Positions 17,472 to 26,397 of a DNA stretch of 64,000 bases are shown piece after piece. A program made the translations under genes and the position numbers. Source of the stretch: an uncultured Alistipes sp. (GTDB lineage: Bacteria; Bacteroidota; Bacteroidia; Bacteroidales; Rikenellaceae); NCBI GenBank assembly GCA_900550375.1, contig URRP01000003.1, forward strand, positions 1 to 64,000, in the 5' to 3' direction. Numbering within the stretch: the stretch's first letter is position 1; the number at the start of each line of letters is the position of its first letter. The notes under the pieces were generated by a model. The model had not been told where the DNA came from and ran no database searches. It saw only the letters and a list, made by a program, of their open reading frames with translations.

Positions 17472-18128
17472 ATGGAGATCAACATCCTGAACCAGCAGAA
17501 CACCGTGCTCAACAAGTTCATCGCCGAGATCCGCGACCGCGAGATTCAGCGCGACTCGATGCGTTTCCGCCGCAATCTGGAACGTATCGGCGAACTGATG
17601 GCCTACGAAATCTCGAAGCGGTTCCACTACATGCCCCGCTCGGTCGAAACCCCGCTCGGCGAGGCCGAAGTGGAACTTTACGACAATGAAATCGTCATCG
17701 CCACGATTCTGCGTGCAGGTCTTCCCTTCCATCAGGGCTTTCTGAACTACTTCGACAATGCGGAGAACGCCTTCGTCTCGGCCTATCGCAAGAGCAAGAA
17801 GGACGGAACGTTCACCGTCAAGGTCGAGTACATCTCGTGCGGCAGTCTCGAAGGAAAGACGATGCTGCTGGTCGACCCGATGCTCGCCACCGGCTCCTCG
17901 GCGGCGCTGGTCTACGAGGCGCTTATCGAGAAGGGCGGTATGCCGGCCCATACCCATGTGGCGTCGATCATCGGCTCGGAGCAGGGCGTGGACTATGTGC
18001 AGCGCCATATGCCCCACGCCACCACCTCGCTCTGGTGCGCCGTCGTGGACGAGGAGCTGACCTCGCGCTCCTACATCGTCCCCGGCATCGGCGACGCGGG
18101 CGATCTGGCTTACGGAGAGAAGTTGTAA
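17472..18128 (+). CDS. upp: Uracil phosphoribosyltransferase
   Basis: A 218-aa type I PRTase converting uracil and PRPP to UMP (pyrimidine salvage). The PRPP loop 'LVDPMLATGSS' (about 134-144) and the C-terminal uracil-binding 'PGIGDAGDLAYGEKL' are intact. Together with tdk, cdd and cmk in this window it contributes to pyrimidine salvage. It is followed by a hairpin at 18144-18172. Confidence 0.94.
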   Translation: MEINILNQQNTVLNKFIAEIRDREIQRDSMRFRRNLERIGELMAYEISKRFHYMPRSVETPLGEAEVELYDNEIVIATILRAGLPFHQGFLNYFDNAENAFVSAYRKSKKDGTFTVKVEYISCGSLEGKTMLLVDPMLATGSSAALVYEALIEKGGMPAHTHVASIIGSEQGVDYVQRHMPHATTSLWCAVVDEELTSRSYIVPGIGDAGDLAYGEKL

Positions 18129-18143
18129 CCCACCCCGAACGGC

Positions 18144-18172
18144 CTTAAGCGGCAACGTGCGTTCCGCTTAAG
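18144..18172 (+). terminator. Hairpin after upp, probable terminator
   Basis: A 9-bp stem CTTAAGCGG / CCGCTTAAG (18144-18152 with 18164-18172) follows the upp stop. A second imperfect stem (AGAAG.TGTTTT with AAAAC.GCTTCT, about 18171-18202) overlaps its end. The T-run is weak (TTGTTTT), so termination efficiency is uncertain. Confidence 0.5.
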
Positions 18173-18229
18173 AAGTTGTTTTCATTTCAAAACAGCTTCT
18201 AAGCCTTCGTCCGGGACAATGAAGAATCC

Positions 18230-20119
18230 ATGAAACGAACCATCGAAACCTATTCGGCTCCCACTGGCACCGGCAAACGGTCTTGCTCTCCGCTGGTCGG
18301 GAACATCCTCTTTCTCGGCGCCGTCTTCGCCGTGAGCCTGCTTCTGATGGCACTCGAAAAGCCGCTCTTCCTGCTGTGGTATCGCGCGCAGGCGGCCGAA
18401 GCGACGGCCGCAGAGTTGGCACGGGTCGTCTGGAACGGATTGAAACTCGACCTGACCGTCGCAGGCTACATCACCGCACTGCCGCTCGTCGTCGTACTCG
18501 CTGCCGTCTGGCTCCCCGGGCGGTGGAGCCGCAGCGTGCTGAAGGTCTACTTTCTCATCATCGCCGCCGTTGCCGCCGTTGCGCTGACCGCCAACCTCGC
18601 CCTCTACGAATACTGGGCTTTCCCGCTCGACAGCTCCGTATTGCAATACCTCGCCTCGCCGAAAGAGGCGATGGCGAGCGTCACGGCAGGGCAGCTCCTC
18701 CTGCAGCTGCTGGTCGCTGCGGCAGCCTTCGCCGTCATGGCGTACTGCTACCTGCGCGTGCTGCGGCTTTACGTCCCCGAGCGGCGCACGGCGCACCGCA
18801 TCGGAAGCTCGCTGGGGCTGCTGCTGGCAGCAGGGGTGCTCTTCCTGCCGATCCGCGGCGGCGTGTCGGTGGCCACAGCCAACGTCTCGAAGGTCTATTT
18901 CAGCGGCAAGATGTTTCTGAATCATGCAGCGGTCAATCCGCTCTTCTCGTTCCTCTCGACCCTGTCGGACGGCGACGAGGCCCTCTACGAATACGAATTC
19001 TTTCCCGAAACGGAACGTGCGGTACTCTTCGAACCGCTGCGCGGCGATCTGCCCGCAGCGCCCCTGACCGACACGCTGCTGCGTACCCGCCGCCCCAATA
19101 TCGTGTTGTTTCTAGTCGAGAGTTTCGGCCGCTCGACGGTCGACGCGGCTGTCGACGGCGAACCCGTAGCACCCGAATTCCAGCGGCTGAAGGCCGAAGG
19201 GGTCTACTTCGATAACCTCTTCGCCAACTCGTTCCGCACCGACCGCGGCACGGTAGCCGTGCTGAGCGGATTTCCCGCCCAGACCAAGATGTCAGTCATG
19301 AAGCTGCCGGTCAAGAGCCAGCGGCTCCCCTCGATCGCCCGCTCGCTGCGCGACGAGGGATACGCGACGAGTTTCCTCTACGGCGGCGACCTCAACTTCA
19401 CCAATACGGCCTCCTATCTCTACGGCACAGGCTTCGACCGTCTCATCTGGCAGAAGGATCTGCATTTCGACGCTCCGACCTCGAAGTGGGGCTATGCCGA
19501 CGATGTGGCGGTCGACGCCTTCACCGACCACGTATTGACCGAAGCGGCGGCAGGACAGCCCTTCTTCGCCGCGATGCTGACGCTGTCGAGCCACGAGCCG
19601 TTCGACGTGCCGTTCGCGAAATTCGAAGACCCGATGCTCAACGCCATGGCCTTCACCGACACTTGTCTGGGGCGCTTCGTGGAGCGGGTGCGTCAGACGC
19701 CGGCATGGAACGATCTGCTGGTCATCCTCATCGCCGACCACGCCTATCCCTATCCCTACGGCATCGCCAACAGCGACGTGCTGCGCCACCGCATCCCGAT
19801 GCTGTGGCTGGGCGGCGCCGTGCGCCGTCCGGCGGTAGTCGACACCTATGCCTCACAAAGCGACGTGGCGGCGACACTGCTCGCCCAGTTGGGGATCGAC
19901 CACGGCGATTTCCGCTTCAGCCGCGACATCTTCGATCCCGAACGTCCCAAATTCGGCTACTGGTGTTTCAATAACGGATTCGGTGTGGCCGACGCCGGCG
20001 GCGCGACGATCTTCGACTGCACCTCCGCCCGCGTCATCTCGCCCGACAGTACGGCCGCACAGCTGCGCACCGGCAAGGCGATGCTCCAGACTACCTACAA
20101 GGCGATCCGGGATCTGTGA
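18230..20119 (+). CDS. LTA-synthase-like membrane sulfatase/phosphoglycerol transferase family protein
   Basis: A 629-aa protein with about five N-terminal transmembrane helices (residues 25-215) and a periplasmic alkaline-phosphatase-superfamily domain (about 285-600). 'RPNIVLFLVESFGRS' opens the domain. 'FANSFRTDRGTVAVLSGF' holds the expected nucleophile Thr. 'FFAAMLTLSSHEPFDVP' and 'ILIADHAYP' supply metal ligands. In Gram-positives the family polymerises lipoteichoic acid; in Bacteroidota, members likely add phosphoglycerol, phosphoethanolamine or a similar group to envelope glycans or lipids, which is inference here. It lies 100 bp past upp and is followed by the repeat-rich spacer. Confidence 0.87.
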   Translation: MKRTIETYSAPTGTGKRSCSPLVGNILFLGAVFAVSLLLMALEKPLFLLWYRAQAAEATAAELARVVWNGLKLDLTVAGYITALPLVVVLAAVWLPGRWSRSVLKVYFLIIAAVAAVALTANLALYEYWAFPLDSSVLQYLASPKEAMASVTAGQLLLQLLVAAAAFAVMAYCYLRVLRLYVPERRTAHRIGSSLGLLLAAGVLFLPIRGGVSVATANVSKVYFSGKMFLNHAAVNPLFSFLSTLSDGDEALYEYEFFPETERAVLFEPLRGDLPAAPLTDTLLRTRRPNIVLFLVESFGRSTVDAAVDGEPVAPEFQRLKAEGVYFDNLFANSFRTDRGTVAVLSGFPAQTKMSVMKLPVKSQRLPSIARSLRDEGYATSFLYGGDLNFTNTASYLYGTGFDRLIWQKDLHFDAPTSKWGYADDVAVDAFTDHVLTEAAAGQPFFAAMLTLSSHEPFDVPFAKFEDPMLNAMAFTDTCLGRFVERVRQTPAWNDLLVILIADHAYPYPYGIANSDVLRHRIPMLWLGGAVRRPAVVDTYASQSDVAATLLAQLGIDHGDFRFSRDIFDPERPKFGYWCFNNGFGVADAGGATIFDCTSARVISPDSTAAQLRTGKAMLQTTYKAIRDL

Positions 20120-20148
20120 AGGAATTAAAAATGAAAAATTAGAATCAG

Positions 20149-20205
20149 GTTTTCCATTCCGAGCGGGAATCCGTGAAGGATTCCGACGTGAGGATCGGCC
20201 GCTTG
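20149..20205 (+). repeat. Dispersed intergenic repeat, copy A
   Basis: This copy shares GATTCCGACGTGAGGATC (about 20180-20197) and adjacent bases with copy B (20296-20380) in the same spacer and with the inverted copy C at 36454-36545. The gene-free stretch 20120-20534 consists largely of this family plus short A+T-rich words; no open frame with coding character is visible. Confidence 0.65.
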
Positions 20206-20295
20206 TTTTTCGTCCGCCGCAGTTCAGCTCCGAACTAAATGGTGCGCTGCGCGCAACGATGATTATTTCAAGCGGCGGATGCTCGCGCTTCGTTG

Positions 20296-20380
20296 CACTC
20301 CGCTCAGCATGACAATTCCTCTTTTGTCATCCTGAGGAGGAAGCCCCGCGAAGGGATTCCGACGTGAGAATCGGCCGCTT
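20296..20380 (+). repeat. Dispersed intergenic repeat, copy B
   Basis: About 75 bp of this copy match the reverse complement of 36454-36526 with few differences: CACTCCGCTC, then TGAC.ATTCCTCT.TTG, then TCATCCTGAGGAGGAA and GATTCCGACGTGAG. Another related word, GATTCCCACGCTCCG, is at about 20486-20500. The family is intergenic in both places. Confidence 0.7.
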
Positions 20381-20534
20381 GGTTTTTTACCACTTTATAA
20401 CACCAAAAGTGTTCGCACTTGTGGGTCGAAGCCTGCGGAGGCTTCGGCCCGCGCGGCACACAAGCGCCGCAACATCCCAGCCGATGATTCCCACGCTCCG
20501 CTCGGAGCGACGGAATCTATTCAATTTTAACTAA

Positions 20535-20795
20535 TTACGGCACGGGATCGTAGCCGCTGCCGCCCCACGGATGGCAGCGCGCCAGCCGTTTGACGGTCAG
20601 CCAGCCCCCTTTCAGCGGCCCGTACTTGCGCAGCGCCTCGACAGCATACTGCGAGCAGGTCGGGGTAAAACGGCACGACGGCGGCGTAAAGGGAGAGATA
20701 CAGAGCTGATAGAACTTCACGGCAAGGATCAGCGGCAGCGCCGCCGCACGTTTACACCCGCTCCACAATCTGCTGAAGAATCCGGTGCAGGGCAT
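20535..20795 (-). CDS. yidD: Membrane protein insertion efficiency factor YidD
   Basis: A short (about 86 aa) protein with the YidD core: '[32 protein letters not shown]' followed by '[25 protein letters not shown]'. It associates with the inner membrane and helps YidC-dependent insertion. I chose the ATG at 20795, which overlaps the 3' end of rnpA by about 44 bp; the open frame extends to 20849, and a TTG nearer the rnpA stop is also possible. The rnpA-yidD order is conserved in many bacteria, although dnaA and rpmH are not alongside here. Confidence 0.85.
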   Translation of the reverse strand: MPCTGFFSRLWSGCKRAAALPLILAVKFYQLCISPFTPPSCRFTPTCSQYAVEALRKYGPLKGGWLTVKRLARCHPWGGSGYDPVP

Positions 20796-21123
20796 GTTCG
20801 ACGGTTTTATAGGAGACGATCTCCTTCGAGGAGTAGACCAGCGCCACATCCACGGCGGCCGATTTGTCGCACCCCACGAGCCGCTCCTTGTTGAGTCGGT
20901 AGGCCTCTTTCGTGCGGCGCCTGAGGAGATTGCGCCGGTTGGCGCGTTTGTGGAATTTCTTGGGGATGGAAAAGAGCACTTCGGCCGACATTCGGTCGTC
21001 GGCCTCGGCGAACCATACGTACCGGAATGGATAGACGAATCCCGATTCGCCGCTCTCGAACAGGCGGCGGATCGCTCCTAAGGTACGCAGCCGTTCGGTG
21101 CGCGGCAAAGTGCGGGAGTTCAT
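20752..21123 (-). CDS. rnpA: Ribonuclease P protein component
   Basis: A small basic 123-aa protein with the family motif region '[30 protein letters not shown]' (about 51-80; the RNR signature appears as [14 protein letters not shown]) and the N-terminal '[18 protein letters not shown]'. It binds the RNase P RNA and assists 5' processing of tRNA precursors. The C-terminal part is longer than in E. coli and ends in a coiled segment. It follows the hemD-like gene by 32 bp and overlaps yidD. Confidence 0.93.
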   Translation of the reverse strand: MNSRTLPRTERLRTLGAIRRLFESGESGFVYPFRYVWFAEADDRMSAEVLFSIPKKFHKRANRRNLLRRRTKEAYRLNKERLVGCDKSAAVDVALVYSSKEIVSYKTVEHALHRILQQIVERV

Positions 21124-21155
21124 GGTATCTTAAAACGGGGCGGTACGGCCACCTA

Positions 21156-22022
21156 TTATTTCTTGTCGGCGGAAGAACGGCGCGTGCGGCTCTTCTTGGC
21201 CAACTTGTGCTGCTGCGAACGGATAAACTCCTCCTTCTGCTTGTCCTCGACGAACTGCGCCGTCTCGACCTTCTTGCCGGCATGTACTTGATCGACATAG
21301 ATATCGATGGCCTTGACCATCGACGGAGCTTCCGGCGACGGAGCCTTGATCTTGACGGTCAGTCCCGCTTCGATGGCACAGCGCAGCGTCCCTTCGCCGA
21401 AAGCGGCGATCGTCGGCAGGTCGCTGCCGAACTGTTCGATCAGCACCTTGACCTCCGAAGGCGAATAGATCCCCACCACGTCGTAGGAGTGGATGTCGAT
21501 TTCGGCAGCGTCGGTAGCCACCGTACGGGCGAGAATCACGGGATTGAACGAGAACTTCAGCTTGGCCATCGTCTCCGGCAGATCGGGCTTGTGCGGCTCG
21601 CTGAGCGTAAGTAGGAATTTCTCCTCCTTGTGCTTGATCAGCAACTCGATCAGATTGGTGAATGAACCGTCGGCGAAAAAGATCTTCCGCTTGCGGTAGA
21701 CGATGTATTTTTGCAGATAGAGCGCCACTGCCTCCGTCTGGCAGATGTACTTCATCGTTTCGGGTACCGTGATGCGCGCCTCTTCGCAGATGCGGAAAAA
21801 GCTGTCGACGGTCGTACGCGAAGTGAAGATCACAGCCGTATGCTTCAATATCTCGACCCGCTGCTGCCGGAACTCCTTGAGCGAAACCCCTGCAACCCGA
21901 ATGAACGGATGATAATCGACGGTTATGTGATGCCTGCGCGCCAGCTCGTAAAAGGGGGCCTTTTCGGGAATAGCCGGCTGTGGCTGAGAGACAAGAATTC
22001 GATTGACTTTCGTTACACTCAT
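21156..22022 (-). CDS. hemD: Uroporphyrinogen-III synthase-like protein (HemD family)
   Basis: The 288-aa protein has the two-lobed HemD pattern: an N-terminal lobe with 'VNRILVSQPQP...FYELARRHHITVDYHPFIRV' and 'HTAVIFTSRTTVDSFF', and a second lobe with 'YDVVGIYSPSEVKVLIEQFG...TIAAFGEGTLRCAIEAGL'. HemD closes hydroxymethylbilane to uroporphyrinogen III in tetrapyrrole synthesis. A basic Lys/Arg/Ser-rich tail of about 40 residues is added at the C-terminus. Other heme genes are absent nearby, so the assignment rests on the fold pattern and the conserved position beside DUF4271 and rnpA in Bacteroidales. Confidence 0.75.
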   Translation of the reverse strand: MSVTKVNRILVSQPQPAIPEKAPFYELARRHHITVDYHPFIRVAGVSLKEFRQQRVEILKHTAVIFTSRTTVDSFFRICEEARITVPETMKYICQTEAVALYLQKYIVYRKRKIFFADGSFTNLIELLIKHKEEKFLLTLSEPHKPDLPETMAKLKFSFNPVILARTVATDAAEIDIHSYDVVGIYSPSEVKVLIEQFGSDLPTIAAFGEGTLRCAIEAGLTVKIKAPSPEAPSMVKAIDIYVDQVHAGKKVETAQFVEDKQKEEFIRSQQHKLAKKSRTRRSSADKK

Positions 22023-22023
22023 C

Positions 22024-22977
22024 TTAACTGTGTTTTAGCAACATGAGCACCGCAAATGCCACCGGTGCGATTTCGATGGTGCAAAGGTACAAAATCCAAT
22101 GTAAATTCGAAATATTTTTTGCGACAAACAATGAATGAATCTCTCTGAGAAATAGCAATATACTTATTGCCGACAACCCTACGATCAGGTATAACCACCC
22201 TGATCCTGAACCGATTGGACAGAGCGCATAGAGCAAAACGAACGGCAGGGTCGAGAGGGTCGCCAATGCAAAATGAAACTGTTTGACATAGAGAAGTGTC
22301 GATACAAACGACTGGGAGAGCGTCACCTGCCCGATACTCCACAGGGCAATCGTCTGCGCCAGCACGACCGCCTCGATCGCCAGCACGGCCGCCACGCAGA
22401 AGCCCTGCCACCAGAGCGGCGAAAGGGCGTCCGCCGCTCCTGTCGGCAGCCAGTTGTCGCACATGCGTACCGTCAGCACACCGGCTCCCACCACGCCGAG
22501 CACACAGCAGCGGCGCAGGAAATGGCCGTGGATCACGCCGCGTTTCTGCAACGCCCGCTGGCCTGCGTTGCGGTCCAAGCCGAAACTGTCGGCCAGCATC
22601 CGCACTTCGCTGTAATTGGTATAGAGCAGCAGCAGATAGGAGGCTGCCAGCAGCAGAACGATGATCTGATAGACGACCGATTCGGAAAGGAGCGTCGTCA
22701 TCCCCGCCGCCACACCTTCGCCGCCGCCCATCGTCGATGCCGTGCCGAACAGCTCCGCTGCCGAGGCGTACGCCGCATCCGCCAGCGGTGCAGCAACGTC
22801 CGACACACGCGTCGATCCCTCGCTGAGCCACCCGCCGAGCGTCACCGCCCGTTCGGCCGCCGAAAACGGCTCCACCTGCGGAACCGCCGCCGGAAGAGCG
22901 GCCGCAGCGTGCGTCAGCGAATCCGCCGCCGTTGCGAGCGAATCGGCGGCAACCGATAGATCGTCCAGCCAAATCAT
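22024..22977 (-). CDS. DUF4271 membrane protein
   Basis: A 317-aa protein. The first 100 residues are Ala/Ser-rich and of low complexity, predicted outside the membrane core. Six or so hydrophobic helices follow from about residue 103 ('VVYQIIVLLLAASYLLLLY') to the end. 'YVKQFHFALATLSTLPF...LYALCPIG' is characteristic of the DUF4271 family, which is found in Bacteroidota next to hemD-like genes. Its function is unknown. Its ATG overlaps the stop of the histidine-kinase gene by 4 bp and its stop is 1 bp from the hemD-like start, so it is firmly in the operon. Confidence 0.85.
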   Translation of the reverse strand: MIWLDDLSVAADSLATAADSLTHAAAALPAAVPQVEPFSAAERAVTLGGWLSEGSTRVSDVAAPLADAAYASAAELFGTASTMGGGEGVAAGMTTLLSESVVYQIIVLLLAASYLLLLYTNYSEVRMLADSFGLDRNAGQRALQKRGVIHGHFLRRCCVLGVVGAGVLTVRMCDNWLPTGAADALSPLWWQGFCVAAVLAIEAVVLAQTIALWSIGQVTLSQSFVSTLLYVKQFHFALATLSTLPFVLLYALCPIGSGSGWLYLIVGLSAISILLFLREIHSLFVAKNISNLHWILYLCTIEIAPVAFAVLMLLKHS

Positions 22978-24173
22978 GCGTCGAAAAGTCGTTTGAGCGT
23001 AATGCGGATCGTCGTACCCTTGCCCTGCTCCGACTCCACGACGGCGATTTTACCGTTATGATACTCCTCGATGATGCGGCGCGAGAGCGACAGCCCGAGC
23101 CCCCAGCCGCGCGTCTTGGTCGTGAAGCCGGGTTCGAAAATCCGCTTCCAGTTGCTTTTGGGAATACCCTTGCCCGTATCCTTCACATCGATCATCACGT
23201 TCAGATCGTCCAGCGAGAGTTTCACGTCGATCGATCCGTGGCCCTGCAAGGCGTCGAGCGCATTTTTCATCAGATTCTCGACCACCCACTCGAAGAGCGC
23301 CGGATTGATATTGGCCTCGATCGGAGCGATGGCCAGTCCGTTGTAGTCGAGCGTCACGTTGCGCGGAATACGCTTGCGGAAATACATCACCGCCTCGCCC
23401 ACCACCTCGTTGACGGTCGCCTTCTGGAGCACCGTCTCGGAACCGATCTTCGAGAAGCGGTCGACGATCTTCAGCAGATGCGTCAGATCCTTGTTCATCT
23501 CCTCGACCGCCTCCTGATCGATGGGCTGACCGCGCAGGTATTCGATCCACCCCAGCAGCGACGACGTCGGCGTTCCCAGCTGGTGCGCCGTCTCCTTCGC
23601 AAGACCGATCCACACGCGGTTCTGCTCGTCCTGCTTCGACGAACGGAAGGCGATATACCCGATGAAGATGAAGAAAATAATGACCCCCAGCTGCACGTAG
23701 GGGAAGAGGTAGAGCGACTTGAGCAGCTTCGATTTGCCGTAGAAGATGATATGCCGGTGGTCGGGTCCCCACCAGTAGTTGACCGTCTTGGGTTGGTTCT
23801 CCTCCGTGAAGCGGTCGATCTGCCGCCGCAGCCGGTCGGGATGATCCAGCACTTCGCGCGACACCAAGTGCGACTGAATGACATTGAGCCGCTCGTCGGT
23901 GATGATGAAGGGGATGTTGTTGCGATTCGAGAGAATCCCCTGAATCAGCGGATCGTTGACCGATCCGCCGAAAGCGTCGCGGCTCGCCTGCTCCATGGCG
24001 TGCGCCCACACCTCGACGTCGTGCTGCTCCTTTTCGCGCAGATCGTGCGCCATGCGGTTGGTATAGACGAGCGACAGCAGGCAGATGACCATGCCCACGG
24101 CGATCACCACGATGCGGTTACGGAACGAGAGCGTATAGCGGTTGAGCAGGTATTTCAACGAGCGGCGTGCCAT
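22974..24173 (-). CDS. Sensor histidine kinase
   Basis: The 399-aa kinase has a transmembrane helix at about 20-37, a periplasmic sensor of about 120 residues, a second helix (about 158-177), then a HisKA-type dimerisation domain with phospho-acceptor His197 in 'KETAHQLGTPTSSL'. The HATPase_c domain follows: N box 'VVENLMKNALDAL', G1 'DVKDTGKGIP', G2 'GWGLGLSLSRRI'. No HAMP domain is obvious between TM2 and the His box. No response regulator is adjacent, so it is an orphan. It lies 12 bp after the CtpA-type protease gene, suggesting an envelope-stress connection, which is inference. Confidence 0.92.
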   Translation of the reverse strand: MARRSLKYLLNRYTLSFRNRIVVIAVGMVICLLSLVYTNRMAHDLREKEQHDVEVWAHAMEQASRDAFGGSVNDPLIQGILSNRNNIPFIITDERLNVIQSHLVSREVLDHPDRLRRQIDRFTEENQPKTVNYWWGPDHRHIIFYGKSKLLKSLYLFPYVQLGVIIFFIFIGYIAFRSSKQDEQNRVWIGLAKETAHQLGTPTSSLLGWIEYLRGQPIDQEAVEEMNKDLTHLLKIVDRFSKIGSETVLQKATVNEVVGEAVMYFRKRIPRNVTLDYNGLAIAPIEANINPALFEWVVENLMKNALDALQGHGSIDVKLSLDDLNVMIDVKDTGKGIPKSNWKRIFEPGFTTKTRGWGLGLSLSRRIIEEYHNGKIAVVESEQGKGTTIRITLKRLFDA

Positions 24174-24185
24174 GCGGAATGCGGT

Positions 24186-25847
24186 TTATTTTCGGACGGT
24201 ATCCTGTTCGCGCAGGATGCGGGCGTACTCCGCCTTGTCGTCGAGCAGCTCGACGGCGCGGCGTACCTCCTTGTCGTCCCTGAGCGAGTGCTCCGTAACC
24301 CCGTCCGCATAGCTGTAACGCAGGATGACGGCGCCGTTGAGCGTCTCCAGAATTTCGCGCTTGTAGGTTTGCAGATTGGTCGCCTTGTCGTCGCGGACAC
24401 CCGCTTCGATCGCCTCGATCTCGGCGGCGAGCGACTCCTCGTACAAGTCGGCCTTGGCCGCCGCTTTGATCTGGTTGAGCGCCCGGCGGGTATCCGACTC
24501 GTATTTGACCTCCTTGTCGGCCATGAACTGCTCGAACCGCTCGTAATCGGCGTCGGAGAGGGTAAAGGTACGCGGATCGAGCGCCTGCATCCCGTGCTCG
24601 CGGAAGTAGAGGTCGGCAAAATCGTCGATGTACCCCATTGCATAGAGCGTCATGGCGAAACGGCTGATGTACTCGGGATCGGTGCGGCAGTCGGGCATGA
24701 CGCCGCCGCCGTCGTATACCTTGCGGCCGCCGCGCGTACCGAATTCGCGGATGAGCGAGTCGGGCACGCTCTTCACGGCACCCTTCTCATCGCGTGACGA
24801 GTAGTCGATGGCCTGTATGCAGCGCCCCGAAGGGATGTAGTATTTGGCCGTGGTAACCTTCAGGAAGCTGTTGTAGCCCAGCGGACGCGTCGTCTGCACC
24901 AGCCCTTTGCCGAAGGTACGCTGGCCGATGAGCACCGCACGGTCCAGATCCTGCAACGCGCCGGTGACGATCTCCGCCGCCGAAGCCGTTCCGTCGTTCA
25001 CCAGCGCCACGATGGGCAGCGTCGGTGCGATCGGTTCGAGCTGCGTGCGGTAGACCGTATGCTCGGTGCGCCCCTTGGTCGTCACGACCTCCGTCCCCTT
25101 GGGCACGAACATCGAGACGATCTTCACGGCCTCCTGCAAAATGCCTCCGCCGTTGTTGCGATAGTCGAGAATGAGCGCCTTGAGTCCCTGCTTCTGCAAA
25201 CCCTCCAGCGCGGCACGCATATCCTCGTAGCACCCCTCGGTAAAGTCGCGGTGCTGAATATACCCGATGCTGTCGGCTACGAAACCGGCATATCCCACGC
25301 CCGAAATGGCGATCCGCTCGCGGCGCAGTTTAAGCTCCTCGATCTTGCCCGTGAGCAATTTCTCGACCTTGATCGTGACGTTGGTATTGGGCGTGCCCTT
25401 GAGCAGCGTGCTGACCTGCTCGGTCGTCATGCCTCGGGCATCCTTGCCGGCGATCTCGACGAACCGATCGCCAATCTGCAATCCGGCGCGATCGGCAGGA
25501 AAGCCCTTGTAGGGCTGTGCGACGACCACATCGTCGCCTTTCTTGCGGATCAGCGCCCCAACGCCGCCGTACTTGCCGGTGGTGAGGAACTGGAAATCGG
25601 TCATCTCCTCCTCGGGCATATAGACCGTATAGGGATCCAGACGGCGCACCATCCCCTCGGCGGCATCCGTCATCAGACGGTCGGCGTCGACCTCGTCGAC
25701 ATAGTAGACCGACAGTTCGCGCATCATGTTGACCAGCGTCTCCATATTGCGCGCCAGCCCGAAGTCGTTCTTCGCGGCGAAAGTCAGCAGCGCGGCCGCA
25801 CCGAGCAAGGCGGCTGCCGTCAGAAGATAATTTGCGATTCGTTTCAT
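24186..25847 (-). CDS. C-terminal processing peptidase (S41, CtpA/Prc type)
   Basis: The 553-aa protease has an N-terminal signal anchor (about 7-25), an N-terminal helical segment, a PDZ domain (about 90-165, 'GGVGALIRKKGDDVVVAQPYKGFPADRAGLQIGDRF') and an S41 catalytic domain with Ser289 in 'NDGTASAAEIVTGA' and Lys314 in 'GQRTFGKGLVQT', the expected Ser-Lys dyad. A C-terminal helical region (about 400-553) follows. It acts in the periplasm, trimming or degrading proteins with hydrophobic C-termini. It precedes the histidine kinase by 12 bp. Confidence 0.93.
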   Translation of the reverse strand: MKRIANYLLTAAALLGAAALLTFAAKNDFGLARNMETLVNMMRELSVYYVDEVDADRLMTDAAEGMVRRLDPYTVYMPEEEMTDFQFLTTGKYGGVGALIRKKGDDVVVAQPYKGFPADRAGLQIGDRFVEIAGKDARGMTTEQVSTLLKGTPNTNVTIKVEKLLTGKIEELKLRRERIAISGVGYAGFVADSIGYIQHRDFTEGCYEDMRAALEGLQKQGLKALILDYRNNGGGILQEAVKIVSMFVPKGTEVVTTKGRTEHTVYRTQLEPIAPTLPIVALVNDGTASAAEIVTGALQDLDRAVLIGQRTFGKGLVQTTRPLGYNSFLKVTTAKYYIPSGRCIQAIDYSSRDEKGAVKSVPDSLIREFGTRGGRKVYDGGGVMPDCRTDPEYISRFAMTLYAMGYIDDFADLYFREHGMQALDPRTFTLSDADYERFEQFMADKEVKYESDTRRALNQIKAAAKADLYEESLAAEIEAIEAGVRDDKATNLQTYKREILETLNGAVILRYSYADGVTEHSLRDDKEVRRAVELLDDKAEYARILREQDTVRK

Positions 25848-25853
25848 TGCATT

Positions 25854-26330
25854 CTATTCTTTCGTTCGCGCATGGGCGGCGATGTAGGCTTCGAGCCGCG
25901 GTGCGACGCGCGCCACCGTGCGGCGCTGACCGCTCAGCTCGATCCACTGCCCGAACTGGCCGACCCGCACCTCGTCGTCGAGGTGCAGCCACAGCCGCCG
26001 CAGCGGATTGGCCGCCCGAAAGGTCATGCCCTCGCCGTCGTGGGTCGTCAGCACGAACCCTTCGGCCCGAAACGCATTCACGATCCGCTCGCGGTCCTCT
26101 TCGAGAAACCCCTCCACGCGCCGTGTGACGAATCCCGTAAAGGGATAGGCCGCCGAGAGAAGCACGATGGCCGCCATCAGCACCCATCCCCGCCATGAAG
26201 CGAAGAGCAGCGCAGGCAGCTCCGCAGGAGCCACGGCCAACAGACCGGCGACGTTCATCGCCAAAATCACCGCTGCACACAAAACGCAGAGGTGTACGAA
26301 ATATTTTACGGAACGAACAAGCGAGTTCAT
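25854..26330 (-). CDS. Small two-helix membrane protein, function unknown
   Basis: The 158-aa product has two hydrophobic helices (about 10-32 and 45-65) and a soluble C-terminal part of about 90 residues with 'FLEEDRERIVNAFRAEGFVLTTHDGEGMTFRAANPLRRLWLHLDDEVRVG'. The soluble part looks like a small beta-rich domain that could sit on the cytoplasmic face. I do not recognise the family. It is 6 bp upstream of the protease gene and 67 bp after ispH, so it is part of the operon; it might be an accessory factor of the protease. Confidence 0.8.
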   Translation of the reverse strand: MNSLVRSVKYFVHLCVLCAAVILAMNVAGLLAVAPAELPALLFASWRGWVLMAAIVLLSAAYPFTGFVTRRVEGFLEEDRERIVNAFRAEGFVLTTHDGEGMTFRAANPLRRLWLHLDDEVRVGQFGQWIELSGQRRTVARVAPRLEAYIAAHARTKE

Positions 26331-26397
26331 ATCGATCGATTATTAGTTGAAATTCCATTCTCCGCGGCCGGATGCCGACGAACATCGCCGAAAAGGG

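Noticed and set aside
20752..21123. oriC-linked rnpA-dnaA region
   Set aside because: rnpA and yidD are present but rpmH, dnaA and dnaN are not; in this genome the pair belongs to the hemD/DUF4271 operon.
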